Below, one piece after another: positions 55,717 through 64,000 of a DNA stretch of 64,000 nucleotides (its first letter is position 1; every line of letters starts with the position of its first letter). The notes under the pieces were generated by a model, which was not told the DNA's origin, searched no databases, and was given only the letters and a program-made list of their open reading frames with translations. A program made the translations under genes and the position numbers. The DNA is from Ectobius pallidus (lineage: Eukaryota > Arthropoda > Insecta > Blattodea > Ectobiidae). Location: contig CAXKWD010000008.1 in the NCBI GenBank assembly GCA_964059195.1, positions 48,960,502 through 49,024,501 on the forward strand, read 5' to 3'.

Positions 55717-57371
55717 TATATTCCCTCATTGGAAAAATGAAGTTCATCAATTCAAAGAAATGTATAGAGAACAAACATACATACATACATACATACACAC
55801 TTTCGATTTTATATATTAGATTATAAACGTACAGGGCAAACATTGGAATGAAAATAACACTGTTTAGCAACCAATAGATGGCGAGGAATGTAGCAGAGTA
55901 GTTTGTATCGAAGGAATGCAAATTCAAGTACTGTATACACAACAGGCGCGAACCCTTGTTTTTATCCATTTCCCGAACATAAATTTAATTATGCCGAGCT
56001 CAATGATATACCTCAGAATGTAGGTTTTGATAAAATGAATGCTAGATAAAACAAGAATGAAAATTAGTAGAACTGAAAACTATGGAAGGATCAGGATTCC
56101 TACCTCAGAAAGGCCATAAAAAAACTAATGGTTCTGCATTTTGCAGGGTCGCCGTTAGCGCTAAGCGGGAAGACGAGGGGGGTTGTTCCTCAAATATTTG
56201 CAGTAATTGAAAATTATTTTTCTAGTAACAAACGTATGATGACAATGACGACGACGACGATGATGATGATGATAATAATAACAAAAAACTTCTATATATA
56301 TCACTATAATATCTTGAAATAACTTATACATTTAAGAAACAGAGTAACTTTATTAATGAAATGGTGAGAGCATTCAACATAATTTCTCCAGGAGTTAAAT
56401 TCATGTTCTCCAATGTTGAACATCGGCTTCGGCTGCTGTTTGTTCTGCCCAGTTCATCATGTGTGGCCGGGAAGAGCTTTAGTTCTTTACGTCGCGACGA
56501 CTGAAGACTACGTTCTTGAATGTGGCAAAAGATAATCGTGTGGCTCTGTGCCACATACACAAAGATCTTATATTCAATAGAGCCTCTAAAAGTTGCAGGA
56601 ATACTGATATAAAGGCCTGGATGAGTTTAAAGTAAAATGAAAATTATTGTTTGGTTTAACTTACTGATCGCGTTAAACTTTCCTGTGAATTGTTTTTCGT
56701 GATAAATACAGATAGATCTACATATTAAGATGAATGCAGACATTGTAACGGGTTTACAATACATTCAAATGTCATTAAACTCTAGTATCCCCCCAATATA
56801 TAGCTAGTGGCGCCCTTGCATTCTGTACCTGAAATAAGTGTTTCGTAAGCAAATGTTAACTTACTATTAAAGCATTTTAACAATATTTTAAACAAATTGA
56901 AATCTTGTAGGTAGTAATTATATTTTCAGGTGACAGGATTGTAATATCATTGTCATGAATCTTGGAAGTGCTTTCATACATGGTAACAATAAGTACTTTA
57001 TTCACGAACACGTTGCATGTGGAACGCTAAAAGTGTTTTGAAATGTCCCCTTGTTACCATGACGATATTTGTGTCTGTACTCATGATGAGTGACTTCTCA
57101 TAGGGGAAATTTCATTGATTATTTTATTATTCCATCTGAATGACGTGCTTCGTGAGGTTAGTGACCTTGGGGATAAACACGTAAAGATAACGAGCAGTAG
57201 TTGCCACATATAACAAGGTATTGGAGTGAGGGATCGTTGTGAGCATTATTTTTTTTCTTTATCTATAAAATTGCGGGGCGTATTTTTAAAGTAAGCGCCG
57301 ATAGTTTTTTTTAAATAACAGAACATTACTTTCCAAATACTTTGTTATCATTCATTACCTTACACCTTAAA
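55717..57371. other. No gene recognised; microsatellites
   Basis: A (CATA)n run at about 55776-55799 and (GAT/GAC)n at 56248-56275. The remainder is AT-rich without coding signal. Confidence 0.4.
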
Positions 57372-57610
57372 CTACTTCTCCCTATAGACACCGCCGTTAT
57401 TCACGAACTTGCAGTAAAGGGAAACTAGTTTTTGTTTGCCTTCTTCAAAGAATTGTGCCGCCTGTGATGAAAGCCAAGAAAGTTTAACATCATCACCGTT
57501 TAAATGTATTCCACCAAGGAAATTCTTCAGATTGAGAAACACATGAAAATCGCTTGGTGGCAAGTTCGGACTGTAGAAAGAGTGGTCGAATTGTTCCCAA
57601 CCGAATGATT
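57372..57610 (-). pseudogene. Mariner transposase C-terminal relic
   Basis: The minus strand encodes GWEQFDHSFYSPNLPPSDFH, NLKNFLGGIHLNGDD, WLSSQAAQFFEEGKQKLVS and a stop at 57372. This is the C-terminal part of a mariner transposase. The usual YSPDLAPSD box reads YSPNLPPSD, keeping the last Asp (third catalytic acid) but losing the first. Downstream on the minus strand, aaagtaagcgcc-type sequence resembles a mariner 3' end. The N-terminal two thirds are gone. Confidence 0.7.
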
Positions 57611-58555
57611 GTGATCAGGACCAGGTATGATCAGGGATGTGATGCCCTGTGTTAATTAAATATTCATGTGAAAAATATTAACACATGTTCGAGACAGTAC
57701 ATTTCATTTATCATGCGGTGATTCAATTGTGTGCCTTAAAACCCCCTTACAATGATGGAGTAAAAGGAGTGTTTTGTTTAATTAAACATTTAGAAGTCAG
57801 TTTGCTTGAATAAAAATTAAAATTCATATTTCGTAAGCTTTTTCATTGTTTAAAGCCCTTTAGCTTTGATAGGTCATTTTGACCTCACGTCCATGTAAAT
57901 GTAATAGAACCATCACGTCCATGGTTAAGGGTTAAAGTTATTCAATGTGCCAGACCCATCAGTCATTATAATTTGGGGGGACTCAATGAAACTTTTACCA
58001 CGTGTTTATAGGGTCATATAGAGCAAAAAAGTTCGGGGGGGGGCATAATGAGGAGGTAGCTTTCAAATATAGCAGAAGGCTGTGAATCTTTTAATTCAAT
58101 TATCTCGGGAGTGTATGGATCAATATTTATTAATCAAAACTAAAAAAAAAGGAATATTAGTTTTTTGAAATTTACGTTTTGCGGTTTATTATACTAACGG
58201 TTGGGTATATCGAAAAAGTGTTTGAAACAAAGTTGTAGAAAAACATCTCACCTTTAAAGTTCAGAAAAGAAATCGAAGATAGGATCAATAAAACCCGAGA
58301 TATACAGATTCAAAGCTGGCGGGACGGGGTTGAGCGCGTTGAACGTGCGTTCGGTGCCGCCCAGCGAGAGGCGAGACTTAGCGTAAAATCCTGCGCTTTA
58401 TTTATTTCCATCCTCGATAATCGATTTGTCACTAGATAATTTTACTATATAATTTTACATGACCTAATAATGTGCACTATTTGTAACATGATTATTAATT
58501 ACCTACTAATAAATATCATTAACAGTTATATAATTTGTGTGACTTGAGGCTTTAC
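57611..58555. other. No gene recognised
   Basis: AT-rich DNA with short G-runs near 57975 and 58034. No element end or coding signal was identified. Confidence 0.4.
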
Positions 58556-58709
58556 CGGTGTTCAGAATATATTATTGTTTCTCGGGCTTCCAACCGGGTG
58601 AGTTGGAGGTTTGGTTCGAAGCTTCCGGCAGCAATCTCTGCTGCCATATTCTGGGAGAAGTGAGCTGGATGGGCCCGACCACCGACCAAACCGACCAAAT
58701 AAGCTTACT

Positions 58710-58752
58710 GAGATCAGAGCATTGCGGGCGAAGCCCGCAATGCGATGATCTC
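58710..58752. other. Long hairpin with GAA loop
   Basis: gcattgcgggc (58719-58729) and gcccgcaatgc (58733-58743) form an 11-bp perfect stem around a GAA triloop. An outer 7-bp stem, gagatca/tgatctc, is separated from it by a symmetric ga/ga internal loop. Confidence 0.85.
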
Positions 58753-59110
58753 GACTCCGAGTCCATACCTGCATACGAAATGCATTGCTGGAAATGAAAA
58801 CGGGTTCCTATCCTATAACTTATATTTGCTTACGCTAACTGTGTTTCGCATAGGACTTGAACCTATGCAGGGCATCTGTATTTTATTTTGGGGTTCGGGC
58901 CGTGTCCCTTTTTTAACTTAAAGTTCCGGTATTCACCTTACGACCAGGGAAAACCACGGAAAACCCTGGTCGGAACTGGCAAAGGGGATTTGGTCATGGT
59001 CCTCCATTCTGCAATGCCTGGTTGGAGTTGAACCAACCAGTTGGGATACGTTTCGGCTGAAGGCTTCTACGTATTTGGAAGGGGCATTTTTAGGCTGAAG
59101 GCCTCAATTT

Positions 59111-59332
59111 TTGACGATTTTACTCGTCCCTTGGGAAGCGCAAGCACTTTCCAAGTTGCCTTTCTAAAGGGATCTCAGCATCGAGAAGCTTTGAGTCGGA
59201 ACTCTGTGCAATACTTCTGATGTCGTTGGCAGTTGGAGAAACCTTTAGGTCCTCCAGAATCTGCCTGTTATGGACGTAGTTATACGCCTATATCAGGCGA
59301 GGACAGTGCTGTGAACTCCATTGGCGTTCCAG
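59111..59332 (-). pseudogene. ORF2 remnant: N-terminal start joined to C-terminal tail
   Basis: Directly after ORF1 the minus strand reads LAHWNANGVHSTVLA (59332-59297), the conserved first residues of a Jockey APE endonuclease, then a stop. One frame over, NYVHNRQILEDLKVSPTAND and IPLERQLGKCLRFP run to a stop at 59120. The latter resembles Jockey ORF2 C-termini, where a short tail follows LEDLKVPT-like residues. About 850 codons of endonuclease and RT would have been lost at the junction near 59285. Confidence 0.5.
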
Positions 59333-59367
59333 TGAGCGAGCCTCATGAAGGGCCATGCGTTCCTTGC

Positions 59368-61164
59368 TTAGTTTGCATTGCCATATCCAGCCAGGAAAAG
59401 GGCTATGACTTTAAGAACTGCCTTGGGACGGGCATTCCCAGTGGGAAGGAATGGAGCTTGTTTTAGCAGACACTTGGTCACCTCAAAACAATCTTCCAAA
59501 GGAAGATCATCGATAAGTTGCTTTAACTTTTCGGAATAACTGTCCGGTGTGGTTGGTTCGGGTCCCGGAACAGTTGGATTGCTATCAGACGACATCTGCG
59601 ATGCGCCTGAGTCGCTAGGGATCTGGGGTGGTAGAGTGGGTGGCTGGTTATGGACCACACACCCCCGCTCGGTAACATGGCTCCAACCGGGTCCAAGCTT
59701 CTCCTGCTCAGAGGAGAAACTGGGTGCAATGCCATTCTTCACAGCAGAAACGGAGCGTGAGCTCCCAGAACCTCTGGGTCCCACTTTAGTGCGCTTCGCC
59801 GCTGCCCCTTTAACTTGCTTCCACTTACTGCAACCCTTATAGTTGGCAGTGTGGGAGGAGTTGCAGTTACAGCACCTCAGTGCATCCTTGGGCGTACTAC
59901 AACCCCCTGAGGGGTGGTCTCCGCCACAAGCGACACACCTTGGAGTGTGACCAAAGCGTTGGCAGTTGCGGCATTGTAGAGGGCCGCTCGGAGCGTGGTA
60001 AGATTCCACAGAGATGTGCAGACCACACAAAGTGGTGAGAGCTCTCACCTTCGCTGCCGAGGGTCCACGCGACACTGACACAATAAAGTGCGGCGTTAAA
60101 GGCCTATCCTTCGCAGGATCGGCGTCGCGCCGCTGCGACCGAAGTTGCAGTACAGAGAGTACGGGAACTCCAAGTGCAATGAGCTCCTCGCGTACATCTT
60201 CTGTTGGCATTCGACGCCCTAGGTTCTTCAGGAGCAGTCTGACAGACCGCTCCTCCGGCTGAGAGTAGGTGTGGAACCTGACTCCCTTCTCCGGTTCGAT
60301 GGCGCGGAGAGCGGAGATGGTGGCCCGGAAACAATCGGCAGTATCCGGAACTAGCAAAAGAGCATCGCCCCGCATAGCCGCCGTGCCGTTACCACCAGTC
60401 TTTTCTCGCAACCATCTCAAAAAATTCCTAGTGTTTGTCACACCAGTGACATACACAGGGACCTTGTTGCGGAGCTTCCCTGCGGGAATGGCAGCAACAT
60501 CCGCTTGGGCGTGTAGTGTGGTGCCAATAGGCGTGCCTAAGTGACTGTCAGACTCGCTGTGCGAGCACCCTAGTGCAGAGTCCATCGACTCTGCGGTAAC
60601 TGGTAAACCAGTGACCTTGGCTTTGACAGTGTTAGGCCCACATGCCGTGTTAGGAGCAGTAGGCTGGGCTTGTAAGGCCGCAGCATACAGTGCTCTTTCC
60701 TGGGTTTGACCCAGTTGGCTTCCACTGGAAGTGGATTGTTCGCCCGCGGAGAGAGAGACTACGGGGGCCTCTAGGCCTTGAGCGGCTTTTTCAGCCACAG
60801 TCAGGGACGCATTCCCGGCTAAGGACAGTGGCCCAAGAGCCGGGCGCCGAGTGGCTGGTTCCAACGAACCAGCAGAGGTAGGTGAAACTGCCTCAGTGGC
60901 CTTGCGTTTGGCTGTGGCCTTCGCAAAATCCCCGGACGAGCCAGGTTGCTGCCCGGCTGGCGCAGCGCCAGCGGGTCGTTCGCTCGGCCTGTTTGCCGGT
61001 CTGGCGGCTGCCTTACCGGACTTCTTCGACGCTGTAGCTCGTTTCTTCTCCTTTCTCTTCTGCTGCTTCTGGTAGAGGGCGCTCATCTCTTTCTCCAGCC
61101 GCTCACGTATAGACGGATCAATCCTGGAGTAGTTCTGCTCGAAGAATTCCATGGTGTCTGCCAT
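59368..61164 (-). CDS. Jockey-type ORF1, gag-like protein with zinc knuckles
   Basis: The frame is open from 61233, but the ATG at 61164 has a strong context (gcagccATGg) and is the likely start, giving 598 residues. Order: a short helix, a Lys/Arg-rich patch (KQQKRKEKKRATASKK), a long Ala/Pro/Ser linker, a PRE_C2HC-like domain (FHTYSQPEERSVRLLLKNLG to VSVSRGPS), then zinc knuckles CRNCQRFGHTPRC, CVACGGDHPSGGC and CCNCNSSHTANYKGC. The first two knuckles overlap, as if about ten residues between them were deleted. Jockey ORF1 proteins bind RNA. GC content is far above the surroundings. Confidence 0.8.
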   Translation of the reverse strand: MADTMEFFEQNYSRIDPSIRERLEKEMSALYQKQQKRKEKKRATASKKSGKAAARPANRPSERPAGAAPAGQQPGSSGDFAKATAKRKATEAVSPTSAGSLEPATRRPALGPLSLAGNASLTVAEKAAQGLEAPVVSLSAGEQSTSSGSQLGQTQERALYAAALQAQPTAPNTACGPNTVKAKVTGLPVTAESMDSALGCSHSESDSHLGTPIGTTLHAQADVAAIPAGKLRNKVPVYVTGVTNTRNFLRWLREKTGGNGTAAMRGDALLLVPDTADCFRATISALRAIEPEKGVRFHTYSQPEERSVRLLLKNLGRRMPTEDVREELIALGVPVLSVLQLRSQRRDADPAKDRPLTPHFIVSVSRGPSAAKVRALTTLCGLHISVESYHAPSGPLQCRNCQRFGHTPRCVACGGDHPSGGCSTPKDALRCCNCNSSHTANYKGCSKWKQVKGAAAKRTKVGPRGSGSSRSVSAVKNGIAPSFSSEQEKLGPGWSHVTERGCVVHNQPPTLPPQIPSDSGASQMSSDSNPTVPGPEPTTPDSYSEKLKQLIDDLPLEDCFEVTKCLLKQAPFLPTGNARPKAVLKVIALFLAGYGNAN

Positions 61165-61203
61165 GGCTGCCACATGTAGAGGAGACCTATAAAAAATAGA
61201 GAA

Positions 61204-61480
61204 AGGTTGGGTGGAATGGGAAAGGTAGAACAAGCAAGCTCTTTCTGAAGTGCCCTGAGAAGGGCCGTTCGTAGTGTTCTAAAAAGAACAGCTACGAGAG
61301 GTGGGTTGGATAGAAGGGGAAGGGTAGAACAAGCTAGCTCTTTCAGAAGTGTCCTGAAAAGGGCCGTTCGTAGTGTTCTAAAAAGAACAACTACGAAAGG
61401 TGGGTTAAGGAAGGAGAGTAAAGGATGCTCTTTCGGAAAGCCCTTTGAAGGGCGGAAGTTTAAGTTCTAAAAAGAACTTT
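61204..61480 (-). repeat. Three tandem leader units with paired hairpins
   Basis: Units of about 95 bp begin at 61204, 61298 and 61397. Each has a hairpin with a 6-7-bp stem and 4-base A/T loop (61275-61290, 61374-61389, 61462-61479) and one with a GC stem (61252-61265, 61351-61364, 61441-61453). On the minus strand the GC hairpins of units 1 and 2 have loops TCTC and TTTC, and each unit carries GAAAGAGC nearby. They lie just before ORF1. Confidence 0.8.
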
Positions 61481-61659
61481 TGGTTCAGGCGGTATGCGCT
61501 GAACAAATGGAGATCGAAGGACGATCACCAACAGTAGTCAGTAATAGAGGCTTCCCTCTCAGCCAACTGAAGAGATCAGTAGTCCGGAGAACTCAGATGC
61601 TCTCTGCTCTGCTGCCTGCTGCTGACTCTCCCTGCTCATCGAGCTGGATGGGGAAAAAA

Positions 61660-61760
61660 AGCTGTTCTTATATAGGAAAAGACTGGATGTATTATAATCG
61701 GTGGTCGGCCAATAGGAAAATTAGAGAGTGGATTCGTTGAATGGAGAGTTCTGATTGGTC
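61660..61760 (-). promoter_or_regulatory. Candidate RNA polymerase II promoter (TATA and CCAAT)
   Basis: On the minus strand cctatataag (61667-61676) is a strong TATA box. A CCAAT lies upstream at 61753-61757 and an inverted one at 61709-61713. Transcription toward ORF1 would begin near 61640. No initiator or transcript evidence is available, so this is inference from motifs and placement. Confidence 0.4.
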
Positions 61761-61823
61761 AGGAAGGAAAAATAGAATTTAATAATGTTGAATGTGGAAT
61801 TGGTCCTTATGAGGACCAATAAT

Positions 61824-62204
61824 TTATTGGGGAGATAGAGTTACCAATATTGGCTTCCAGGCTTGTAGTTGTAGACCGCCATCCCTATTGAGGTTTCGGC
61901 TTTGGATTTGGATTTCCAAGGCCTCTGCAACAATGCGGCCCCCGTAGAATCTATGCCTCTCGAGGATTCTGGTCTGGTCGAATTTGACTTTGTGGCCAGT
62001 GTCGACACAGTGCTGGGCTACTGCGGACTTGCCAGGGTAATACAGCCTGATGCATCTGCGATGTTCCTTGCGTCTTTCCTGTACGGTGGGGCGCGTCTGT
62101 CCAATGTAGACATCTCCGCATTCGCAGGGAATTTGGTAGTCTCCTGGAGTGCGAAGGCCTAAGGAATCCTTTACGGAGCGTACCATCTGCTGTACCCCCT
62201 CCAA
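61824..62204 (-). pseudogene. Penelope-like GIY-YIG endonuclease fragment
   Basis: This 126-codon frame has the GIY-YIG endonuclease layout of Penelope-like elements: YQIPCECGDVYIGQT (the YIG block), VQERRKEHRRCIRL (catalytic Arg region), KSAVAQHCVDTGHKVKFD and GGRIVAEALEIQ (catalytic Glu). The RT that should precede it is absent, so the copy is 5'-truncated. The open frame's first codons overlap a 13-bp hairpin at 62182-62220. The stop at 61824 is followed by the inverted pair attggtcc/ggaccaat. Confidence 0.75.
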
Positions 62205-62220
62205 AAATACAGCAGATGGT
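62182..62220. other. Hairpin at the Penelope truncation point
   Basis: accatctgctgta (62182-62194) and tacagcagatggt (62208-62220) are perfect inverse copies with a 13-base spacer. The repeat marks where recognisable Penelope coding sequence begins. Confidence 0.85.
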
Positions 62221-62880
62221 TAAAATTGTTTCTTTAAAATGTATTATAAACCTAGATTACAAAAAGCAGTACACAGCATGATTACACTTTGTTGCAAATT
62301 TTTTGGCACCAAACAATCTTCCCATCTGTTTTAAAACAATTAAATTCAGTCACGAATTCCAGCTTTAGGCACAAACACACTAGATCACCACGGATCACAA
62401 AATAAAAATTGAATACCGGTCACAATTTCACAACACTATCTGATGCTGTGTCCGATCTGGCCTTCTGATAGGGCACAGATAGGGGATGTTTACAGTTAAA
62501 GTGATGCCAGATTGCTTAGCTGTTGGAATGTGTGGAGTCTGTGACTTGGATCCACAGAATTTGTTGAAAACTTGTTTATTTATTTATTTATTAACCTTTG
62601 GGCAATTTTTGGTTGCAATCGGTCATTCACAATACAACAAAGTGCAGTATTATATACAACTAATTTTACAAATTATTGTAGGCTAAGTCTTATACTTACA
62701 TTTTTCATATTAACAAAAATAACCAGCTCTACACTAGATGATAAACAAAACTAAACTCTTCAGTAAGAAAATTAAAATTTAATTTTAAAAAATCATCTAT
62801 CTTATAAATACAATTTTTTTAAACCTAATATACAGTAGTTGTTTTAAAGACAGAGGAAGAGCATTGTAAAACTTATAGAG
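62221..62880. other. No gene recognised
   Basis: AT-rich DNA between the Penelope fragment and the second foldback arm. No element end was identified. Confidence 0.4.
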
Positions 62881-64000
62881 CGTAGGCTACTGTATACCCC
62901 CCATCCCCCCCCCCCGTGGGAATTTCCGACACATATATTTTTTGTTGGTATTCCCATCTAGTTTCAGTTTTCAGTTGTTTGCCCCTTCTCAATTACAGCA
63001 TTTACCCGGAAACCCCGGAAATCCGGAGAAAATGAGTTTGTTTTAATTTTTCTTTGTTCTTTGCTCCTAATATGCCCAGGGAATTTCTGGCTCACATATT
63101 TTTTGTTGGTATTACCATCTAGTTTAAGTCTTCAGTTGTTTGCCCCTTATCAATTACAGCATTTACCCGGAAACCCCGGAAAACTACGGAAATCTGGAGA
63201 AAATGAGTTTGATTTAATTTTTCTTTGTTCTTTGCTCCTAATATGCCCAGGGAATTTCTGACTCACATATTTTTTGTTGGTATTGTCATCTAGTTTAAGT
63301 TTTCAGTTGTTTGCCCCTTACAAATTACAACATATCCCCGGAAACCCGAAAAACAACTTTTATACGGAGAAAATGACAATGTTTTATGTTTTAAATCTTT
63401 GTTCTTTGCTTCTAATATTCAAAGGGAATTTCTGAATCATATGTTCTTTTGTTGGTATTGCCATCCAGATTAAGGTTTCAGTGGTTTGCCCCTTATCAAT
63501 CACAGCAAATCCCCAGAAAACTCCGAAAACCACGGAAACCCGGAGAAAATGACTTTGTTTTAATTTTTAAATCTTAGTTTTTTACTTCTAGTATTCAAAG
63601 GGAATTGGTGACTCATATGGTTTTGTGTTGGTATTGCCATGTAGATTAAGGTTTCAGTTGTTTGCCCCTTATCAATTACAGCAAATCCCCAGAAAACTCC
63701 GAAAACCACGGAAGCCCGGAGAAAATGACTTTGTTTTAATTTTTTAAATCTTATTTCTTTGCTTCTAGTATTCAAAGGGAATTGGTGACCCATATGGTTT
63801 TGTGTTAGTATTGCCATGTAGATTAAGGTTTCAGTTGTTTGCCCCTTATCAATTACAGCATATCCCCGGAAAACTCCGGAAACCTAAAAAATCCGAAGAA
63901 AATGAGTTCGTTTTAATTTTTTAAAAACCTTTGTTCTTTGATCCTAATATTCCCAGGGAACTTCTGACTTACATATTTTTTGTTTGTTGGCATTGTAATC
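62880..64000. mobile_element. Second foldback-like element, one arm, continues beyond right edge
   Basis: From gcgtaggctactgtataccc onward this is a nearly identical inverted counterpart of the right arm at 12180-13568, with the same order of unit variants. The 66-codon frames at 63061-63261 and (minus) 13186-13386 translate identically. At least six tandem units are present before the window ends. Confidence 0.8.

Larger units (their letters stand above)
58860..61760 (-). mobile_element. Jockey-type retrotransposon derivative, gag-only
   Basis: On the minus strand: a TATA/CCAAT-bearing leader region (about 61660-61760), three hairpin-bearing tandem units (61204-61480), an intact ORF1 (61164-59368), then an ORF2 reduced to its first 12 or so codons plus its last 56 or so, and a 3' region with gttttccgtggttttccc. 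RT and endonuclease are absent. Such an element could be mobilised only by another element's enzymes, comparable in principle to the HeT-A gag-only layout. The outer ends are not fixed, and part of the leader may belong to the Penelope fragment upstream. Confidence 0.55.

Noticed and set aside
59549..60544. Plus-strand frames across 59.5-60.5 kb
   Set aside because: Antisense shadows of the GC-rich Jockey ORF1.

Overview
This window reads as eukaryotic intergenic DNA from a large, AT-rich, repeat-dense animal genome. It is most likely from an insect, probably a hemimetabolous one such as a cockroach, termite or relative. The inference rests on the mix of mobile elements: R1-, Jockey-, I- and CR1/Daphne-like non-LTR retrotransposons, a Tx1/L1-like element, a Penelope endonuclease, and hAT, mariner, pogo, Harbinger-like, Sola-like and THAP-bearing DNA transposons, plus tRNA-derived SINE-like pieces. 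I found no convincing single-copy host gene. Nearly every long open frame is mobile-element derived, and most are broken.

Layout. 1-4.75 kb: an R1-like element on the minus strand (RT plus RNase H, running off the left edge), a Jockey-like relic on the plus strand and a second R1-like scrap. 7.5-18.2 kb: a roughly 95-bp tandem repeat interrupted by a composite element with palindrome-rich inverted arms (7934-14725), by a foldback-like element whose arms are about 178-bp tandem repeats (10.56-13.57 kb), and by a hAT (14819-17819) that itself carries a CR1/Daphne-like retrotransposon. 19.3-23.9 kb: a Harbinger-like element (TSD TAA) abutting an element with inverted repeats of about 0.8 kb.

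26.0-46.4 kb is the centrepiece, a stack of insertions with readable target-site duplications. A Tx1/L1-like retrotransposon is interrupted by a Sola-like transposon (29165-32431, TSD atag), a THAP-encoding element (32597-34320, 8-bp TSD, itself hit by a hAT MITE at 33525-33782), a full-length I-clade retrotransposon (35680-44454, 18-bp TSD, itself hit by a 3.2-kb hAT-like element at 40064-43251), and a pogo derivative (44646-46021, TSD TA). When each insert and one TSD copy are disregarded, the host reading frame runs on across the junctions, which supports the boundaries.

46.4-58 kb holds an RT relic, a tandem array of about 150-bp units, a CXC-domain gene relic with only two stop codons, nested inverted-repeat elements and a mariner relic. 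58.5-62.2 kb holds a Jockey-type element on the minus strand with an intact gag-like ORF1 and an ORF2 reduced to its two ends, next to a Penelope GIY-YIG fragment. 62.88-64 kb is a second, nearly identical foldback arm running off the right edge.

The most interesting items are the THAP element and its 45-bp derivative with both ends and a perfect TSD, the foldback element with a captured gene fragment in its loop, the gag-only Jockey derivative with its hairpin-repeat leader, and a strong excess of the palindrome TAGGCCTA. All family names come from recognised motifs, not from database searches.
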